From: Maylandia zebra
Taxonomy: Eukaryota > Chordata > Actinopteri > Cichliformes > Cichlidae
NCBI RefSeq assembly: GCF_041146795.1
Contig: NC_135185.1
Span: 25,980,529 to 26,044,528, forward strand
Reading direction: 5' to 3'
Length of the DNA stretch: 64,000 nucleotides
Shown: positions 58,741 to 64,000 of the stretch, piece by piece
Layout of the letters: each line of letters begins with the position of its first letter
Position numbering within the stretch: the stretch's first letter is position 1
Notes under the pieces: model-generated
What the model saw: the letters and a program-made list of their open reading frames with translations, nothing else
Database searches by the model: none
What the model was told of the DNA's origin: nothing
Program-made: the position numbers and the translations under genes

Positions 58741-60944
58741 CATTACATAGTCATTGCCTCATTATTTTTTATCTCACAATTACCAAGCATATAGCGCCAT
58801 TATTGTGTCATTTATTTGTAGTTTCTAGGTAAAAATGTACATCCCTCACATTTCCTCCACTCAGTTTCATTGTTACTTGTTGTATGTTTACACCATCACT
58901 TACAGGCTGTAATCCAACAGGGGACCAGATGTTATATTAAGAAGTAATATTACATCATTTACATGTTAAGAACAACTATGTATGTGTATGCACTATATAC
59001 TATATGTAAAAGATCAATATATAGTATGTAGAATGGCAGGTCTACTGTACTGCAATAGGTTTGTAATTGAGCTCACTTGACTCCCACCTGGTTGGATCTC
59101 CAGCCTAATGATCCATTATGTCAAAAGAGCCGCCTGAAAGACATCAGACAAGAAAGAAGTGGGCAATCACATGTGTTATTACCCAGGCAACTGTGTTTAG
59201 AGTTTATAATTCAACATTCATTTCTTTCAAAGTGTGCCATCTGAGAGTTTGAATGAAAAGATCTGTATCAAAACCTGAACGAGGACTTCTTTAATCAGAT
59301 TTTAGACTCTGTTGATGGACTTTTCTTCATTTTGTGTCTGCGTGCTGAGAATTCAGATTAAATCATTTCAGCCTTGAGTGGATTTTAAATTAAATGATCT
59401 ACACTCACTCTAAACTGCGCTGCTGTGACATGTAATAATTCCTCATCTATGTGGTTTGGAGACGGGAAAGCTCTCAGTGTGGGACTAAACTTCACGGAGA
59501 TTAGAAATAAGACCCTCATATTACGTGGCTCATGAAAAATACTCTTTTCCCTGTAGATGCATAATTATTAGAATTAAGACTTGACTGCAGTGAAATTCAA
59601 ACTTTCCCTGTCCAAACACAGACTAGGACTACACTTTGGATATCAAGATGAATTATTAAAGACGGGAGCTATAAAAAGCCATAGAAACCAGAAAATACTA
59701 AGCTTTTTAAAATACCTTTGACATATTGTTGTACGAGCATGGTAGCATGCTAATGTTAGCATAAAACAGAAAACACCATCCTGCAAACGTCTAAATCACA
59801 GAGCACACATTCGGATCCTCAGATCCATAATGTCTAATCTTAACTTAGAGCACCCAGCAGCAGATCAGATACCAGATGAGGGTTGGGGGAAAAAAACCCC
59901 TACTTGAAATCAATGGAAAACTCCTTCACTTTAATAAAGCACGTACAAGCCCGAGACATTTCATTAGAAAGCTGCAACTGATGTGAATCTGGTTGGCAGA
60001 TGTTTTGAAGGAAATCGCACCTCCGCTGTAATGTTAACCTGGCCTCGTTGAAGGTTGTAAAATAAACACAGCATCTGAACTGAAGCGCGGGATATGAGAC
60101 TGGAGACCTCTCACAGATTCTATCAGATGTGAGGACAGTTATCAATTTCTTCATCACACTTACCTGTGTCAGAGTGCTGCTTGCAGTATGATTATGTCCT
60201 TGTTTCAGGATTGATTGGGTGTAAGAAGAAACGACAGATTACCATCTTCCAATTGTGAAACGTGGACTTCTTGCTTATTTGCATTCATGTATGTATCTCT
60301 TGTGCTTTCATCGTCTAGACACAAACCCACACATATTTGAAACCAGAAACATCTGCTCAAGATTATATTTTTATAAAAAAAAAAGAAGATGGCTTTCCCC
60401 TTGTTGTTAGTCATTTTTGGTTTCTTTCTCTTCATTTTATCCTGAACAGGATACTGGTTGCATCTCATAGCCTACTTGTGCATGTAGAGAGATAAACACT
60501 GAAGATAATTAGAAAGACAGAGCTGTCGAATACCCCTGATGCTTTTTCAAGACCATTTTCAAGACCTTTATTGCTTATCTAATAATCTCAGAGAGGTGAA
60601 ACTCATAATTAGGCCCTCAGACTAAGTCATATACTGCATGGGAAGGAAAATACCATTCCCTGCCCTTGGGAAGGATAAGGGAAGATTATGGACAGCAATA
60701 AGTGGACTAAGAATAGAACGGCACATGACTGGTAGGCGCTGTGTATGGAAAGTCAATCAATATAATTTGAAAATGGGGAAAGGGTTCCTCCCTTAGGCAG
60801 CATAAAAGGAGGAGAATAACTAAGCACATTTTCTCAATACTGCGCTTAACTACAAATTTGAAGTACTAAAGTAAAAAAGTATTTCTCTTTTATCACGCTT
60901 TACTGCATATCCCAATTCCAGTTTCTTATAGGGATAATGATTCT
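58741..60944. other. non-coding DNA
   Basis: No gene recognised. Confidence 0.5.
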
Positions 60945-60971
60945 CTCACACACACACCTACACACACACAC

Positions 60972-61022
<51 letters not shown>

Positions 61023-61048
61023 TCTATCTATCTATCTATCTATCTATC
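60945..61048. repeat. compound (CA)n-(CTAT)n microsatellite
   Basis: CA repeats with two CTA interruptions run directly into about seven CTAT units. Confidence 0.95.
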
Positions 61049-61627
61049 ATCCATATTATTTCCATATTTCTTGAAGATACGTAAAAATTTATGACATTGA
61101 ACTTCTGTTCTCTCAACAGTGCAATTTTTTTTGACGTTTGGATAAAGTATAGTGCAATATTCTTCCATCAGTGTCCTCTGGCTTGCTTTCAAAATACGTT
61201 GTGACTGATTGTTTGCTTTTTTGCTTTTTATCTCGTTTGCATCGTGTGTTTTTCTTTGTATGTGAGGTTGATTTTCAGACCTGGTGAAACGAAAATAACA
61301 ACATTTATTCTTGTTCTTACATTTTTTTCCCTTCTGTGCAGTAGAAATTTCACATTGTGTTGTTCCTTCATATTATTTGGCTAAAAGTAATGTTCAGCCC
61401 AAATGTCATAAGGAGTTCTGTATAAAAGCTCTTGCAATAAATGCTTTATTATATTTAGCAAAATAAATCTGTGGTTAACACGAGTATTAATATTAAATAA
61501 GTCTACTATAATAAAATTAATAATTAACGCCAAAATTGGACATTTCAGATATACCCTTACTTTTAATATTTCAAATACACGGCCTAGTTATGTACCTAAG
61601 CCTTAACTGTTTCTCCCTGTCTGTGGG
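61049..61627. other. non-coding DNA upstream of dlk1
   Basis: AT-rich; nothing recognised. Confidence 0.5.
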
Positions 61628-61697
61628 GCTCGTGCGTAATGGATACCTTTGAGAGAAGACGTATATACTTCAGGTGTGTCCAATTTCCAAAAATAAA
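61628..61697. repeat. 70-bp duplicated block, copy 1
   Basis: Shares the core CTCGTGCGTAATGGATACCT, GAGAAGACG, TTCAGGTG and TTTCCAAAAATAAA with 62269-62337 in the same orientation, at about 85% identity. It is followed by two tandem AAGAATCATGTGT units. Confidence 0.85.
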
Positions 61698-61899
61698 GAT
61701 GAAGAATCATGTGTACAAGAATCATGTGTCTCCATCACCTTTGAATAATTTATTATTGCCTGAAAAACAAACAAGATATCCGTAGACATAGGTTCGTTTG
61801 TTTTCTTTCTTGTTTTCTTCCTTTGTTTTGCCCAAAGTTAGACATAAAGTTAGACATTTGCAAACTAAAGTCAGCCAGCCAGCTAATGTGACTACTGTA

Positions 61900-62165
61900 C
61901 AACTATTGCACTTCTCTCCCACGGGGTCAGATTGGTGCACGCATTCTCCCTCAGAAGGTGGGAGGAGCATGCAGCACTGGGACGCTTCACGATGCAGCAG
62001 TCCCGTCAAAACCTTCAGGTCCACCTTCAGCAGCCAGACCACGAGTACACCTGTGGTATCACTTTCATTAGCACGTTGCTTGGATTAAAGGAAAGAAAGC
62101 AGAAAAAAGCAAACCTGTGAAATATGGTCGAAGTCACTTGGGAGCAGAACGACTGGGCGACATAG
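61900..62165 (+). other. probable non-coding first exon and promoter region of dlk1-like gene
   Basis: The block ends with a strong donor CATAG|GTAAGG (exon end 62165) and is richer in GC and CpG than its surroundings. It would splice to the acceptor at 62568. No TATA box was recognised and the transcription start is not defined. Inferred from splice signals only. Confidence 0.4.
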
Positions 62166-62268
62166 GTAAGGCAGTTCATTTAAGTCAGAGGTTTTTGTTT
62201 TTTATTAAAAAAAAAAAAAGAAAGATGAAGATTGTGTTTAAATGAATGTCTTTTCTCATTTTCTGCGT

Positions 62269-62337
62269 GCTCGTGCGTAATGGATACCTTTGGGAGAAGA
62301 CGCATACGGTTCAGGTGCGTCAGTTTCCAAAAATAAA
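62269..62337. repeat. 70-bp duplicated block, copy 2
   Basis: Second copy of the 61628-61697 block, 641 bases downstream. If the first exon ends at 62165 this copy lies in intron 1, so the pair brackets the promoter and first exon. Confidence 0.85.
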
Positions 62338-62659
62338 CAGGAATACAGTAAATCACCCCCAAATATATACATGCATATGCATTTATATTTATATTTAAAG
62401 TCAAGCTCAGTGTATTTTAAAAAAAATCTCGTACAGATATATTTTTAAAACTAAAAATCTAAAAGCGCTATGTAGATCTTTTTGTGTAGGATCCTCTTAA
62501 TTGTGAACGAATCTTAACGTGGTTTTCTTTTTTCAAAAATCAACTTTTAACTAGTGTCCTTTTTCTAGATGGAAGATGTCGCTTCTCCACGAAGCGAGAG
62601 CTCTTTATATCAGCTGCTTTGTATTTTGCAGGACAAAAGGGGTCTTCCTCGAAATTACG

Positions 62660-62711
62660 ATGCATCTCACAGCTGTGGTCTTAATTCTCTCCGTGACAAA
62701 CATCGTCAAAG
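62660..62711 (+). CDS. dlk1-like gene, exon with start codon and signal peptide
   Basis: Start of a Delta-like non-canonical Notch ligand, a membrane protein with EGF repeats that modulates Notch signalling and cell differentiation. The ATG at 62660 begins a compact signal peptide, MHLTAVVLILSVTNIVKG, cut by a phase-1 donor AAAG|GTAATC (exon end 62711). An in-frame ATG at 62576 would add 28 residues. I prefer the later one because it gives a normal signal peptide, but cannot exclude the earlier. The exon probably starts at 62569 after TTTTTCTAG, where an out-of-frame ATG begins immediately and could act as an upstream start. Exons 2 and 3 continue in phase. Call: dlk1 rather than dlk2, from the GFCE and GCLHG residues in the following exons. 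Confidence 0.8.
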
Positions 62712-62922
62712 GTAATCTTAGATTTCGATCAGCCGAGGCAGCTGACAGCGACACAAAGAGATTTGAGTCAGTTCATGAAAAAAGAAAAAAGAAACAACCC
62801 CAACTCCTTTTCTCCCTGCGTGGAAATAGAAGACCAGGGATTTAATATTTTATTGTTGTGAATCTTTCGTGTGTGTTTTTTATTTTGTGATGCCAACATG
62901 CTGATGTCTTCCTTTCTCAAAG

Positions 62923-62986
62923 GTTGGGAATGCAGCACAGGGTGCAGCACAGAAAAGGGTTTTTGTGAGAAGCCCGGGAAGTGCAG
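62923..62986 (+). CDS. dlk1-like gene, exon encoding start of EGF repeat 1
   Basis: 64-bp exon between CTTTCTCAAAG and CAG|GTACTG. It enters in phase 1 and leaves in phase 2. It encodes GWECSTGCSTEKGFCEKPGKC, here split as GWECSTGCST and EKGFCEKPGKC, the first cysteines of EGF 1 with the GFCE spacing of DLK1. It joins the signal-peptide exon through a Gly codon. Confidence 0.87.
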
Positions 62987-63425
62987 GTACTGAACGACCT
63001 CAGATTTCTGTGTAGATTCTATTTTACCTCAGGAGAAGCAAATGGCTTTTGGAGAAATACAATAACAATTCAGCCAAGTGAATCTCTGTTTTTGGCGCTT
63101 GCATTATGTGTAAGTCAGCTGCCAAGTCTGTTCTTTGTTTAAACAGTAAAAAGCATTGTTATCCCGACAGATAATTTAAAAGGTTTCCTCATGTTTTTGT
63201 TTCTGGCAAAACCTTCTGAATCTACTCTTTAGCCAAAATGACTGTACCCTGTTGCTGTGGGTATTTAGAAAGATTAACCAATTACAGCAATCGTAAATCG
63301 CAGCATTTGATGTCACTTTAATTGTAAAAACATGCAGATAATATCGGACCAAGAGCAGGACTGCGAAGCTCATTGGGTGGTGTATTAATAGTTCAGATTT
63401 AATGCCTTTATTTAACCTCATTCAG
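62987..63425 (+). other. intron 2 of dlk1-like gene
   Basis: Bounded by GT at 62987 and AG at 63424-63425. No repeat recognised. Confidence 0.75.
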
Positions 63426-63556
63426 GTGCAAACCAGGGTGGCAAGGAGACAACTGTGACCACTGTGTACCCTTCCCTGGCTGTCTGCACGGCACATGTGA
63501 GAAGGCATGGCAGTGTATCTGTGAGGAGGGCTGGGTGGGCAGCCTTTGTGACCAAG
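63426..63556 (+). CDS. dlk1-like gene, exon with end of EGF 1 and EGF 2
   Basis: 131-bp exon between CATTCAG and CAAG|GTAAGT. It encodes CKPGWQGDNCDHC, then PFPGCLHGTCEKAWQCICEE and GWVGSLCDQ. Six-cysteine EGF spacing is complete for repeat 1 and for repeat 2 as in DLK proteins (mammalian DLK1 also has GWQG...CDQC and GCLHG). It leaves in phase 1; the remaining EGF repeats and the membrane segment lie past the window edge. Confidence 0.9.
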
Positions 63557-64000
63557 GTAAGTGTCATTAGGCTCCCCAGGCACTCCTATCTCAATCTGCC
63601 CCCAATACTGATATACAAGAGGTCAGGGTGAGTCACAGAGCTCTAGAGATACATGGGTCCAGAGAGATCAGGCTGGTCTCTATAATATAGTTAACTGTAT
63701 TTTTCCCAAGGGCATAGTCGGAGCATAAATAATCTGACTATGGAAATCTGCCAACAACAAGGAAAGCTGAAACCCCTAATAAAACTGCCAACATCCTCAT
63801 GATAAACTACCTTCCCTTGTGCCATTGAATAACGCATGCGTTATTAATTTATGAAAATACCCCGATGAAAATGTTATTGTTAAAGTCACATTAACATTTA
63901 ATTAGATGCCCTATTTTAGTTTAAGGATTTTGATTATAATCATAGTATCTATAGTGGCCATTATCACACAAAAGGACTTGGAGACCCTGGAGCAAAGGAA
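63557..64000 (+). other. intron 3 of dlk1-like gene, cut by the window edge
   Basis: Begins with donor GTAAGT. No further exon is visible before 64000. Confidence 0.7.

Noticed and set aside
60945..61048. Regular array considered as CRISPR-like
   Set aside because: It is a simple CA/CTAT microsatellite; there are no spacers, and the genome is vertebrate.
1..64000. tRNA and rRNA genes
   Set aside because: No cloverleaf with A and B boxes or rRNA signature was seen by eye. The tRNA-Arg-like 18 bases at 39870-39887 are a retrotransposon primer site, not a gene.

Overview
This window is vertebrate, almost certainly teleost fish, nuclear DNA. It is AT-rich, has long non-coding stretches and GT-AG splice sites, and carries repeats typical of fish: a Tf1/sushi-type Gypsy element, a PNMA-type Gypsy element, Tc1-like transposons, L2 and Dong/R4-type LINE pieces, a Penelope-like piece, and hAT and piggyBac-like MITEs. 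A percomorph such as a cichlid would fit the repeat content, but the species cannot be fixed from the sequence alone.

Host genes are few. A 1.64-kb internal coding exon lies on the minus strand at 13680-15322. It belongs to a large, Ser/Pro-rich, mostly disordered protein that I do not recognise. At the right edge (62160-64000, plus strand) is the 5' end of a Delta-like non-canonical Notch ligand gene, most like dlk1: a probable non-coding first exon, a signal-peptide exon, and two exons encoding the first two EGF repeats. The rest of that gene lies beyond the window.

Two young LTR retrotransposons dominate. At 2005-5747 (plus strand) is a 3.7-kb element with 614-bp LTRs differing at one visible site and a 5-bp target-site duplication. 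Its primer-binding site is an 11-nt complement of the predicted start of its own transcript, the self-priming arrangement of the Tf1/sushi group. It has no reverse transcriptase or integrase. It holds one 795-codon ORF built mostly of tandem repeats, so it must be non-autonomous.

At 31579-41693 (minus strand) is a full-length, apparently intact 10.1-kb Ty3/Gypsy element. It has 1801-bp LTRs with no difference that I found, a tRNA-Arg-like primer-binding site, a Gag with PNMA-like features and a CCHC knuckle, and a Pol with protease, RT, RNase H and integrase. Gag and Pol are in different frames, joined by a U UUA AAC slippery heptamer next to the gag stop and followed by a hairpin, so a -1 ribosomal frameshift is predicted.

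The remainder is intergenic or intronic DNA with decayed repeats: Tc1-like remnants near 11-12.8, 18.5, 29.4-30.1, 45.2 and 52 kb; a Dong/R4-like RT pseudogene at 19-20.2 kb; an L2 3' end at 48.6-49.2 kb; a Penelope GIY-YIG fragment at 53.6-54.2 kb; a solo LTR at 46.8-47.3 kb; and several MITEs and microsatellites. Possible regulatory DNA of dlk1 includes a 70-bp block present twice around its first exon and a paired X-box region about 7 kb upstream.
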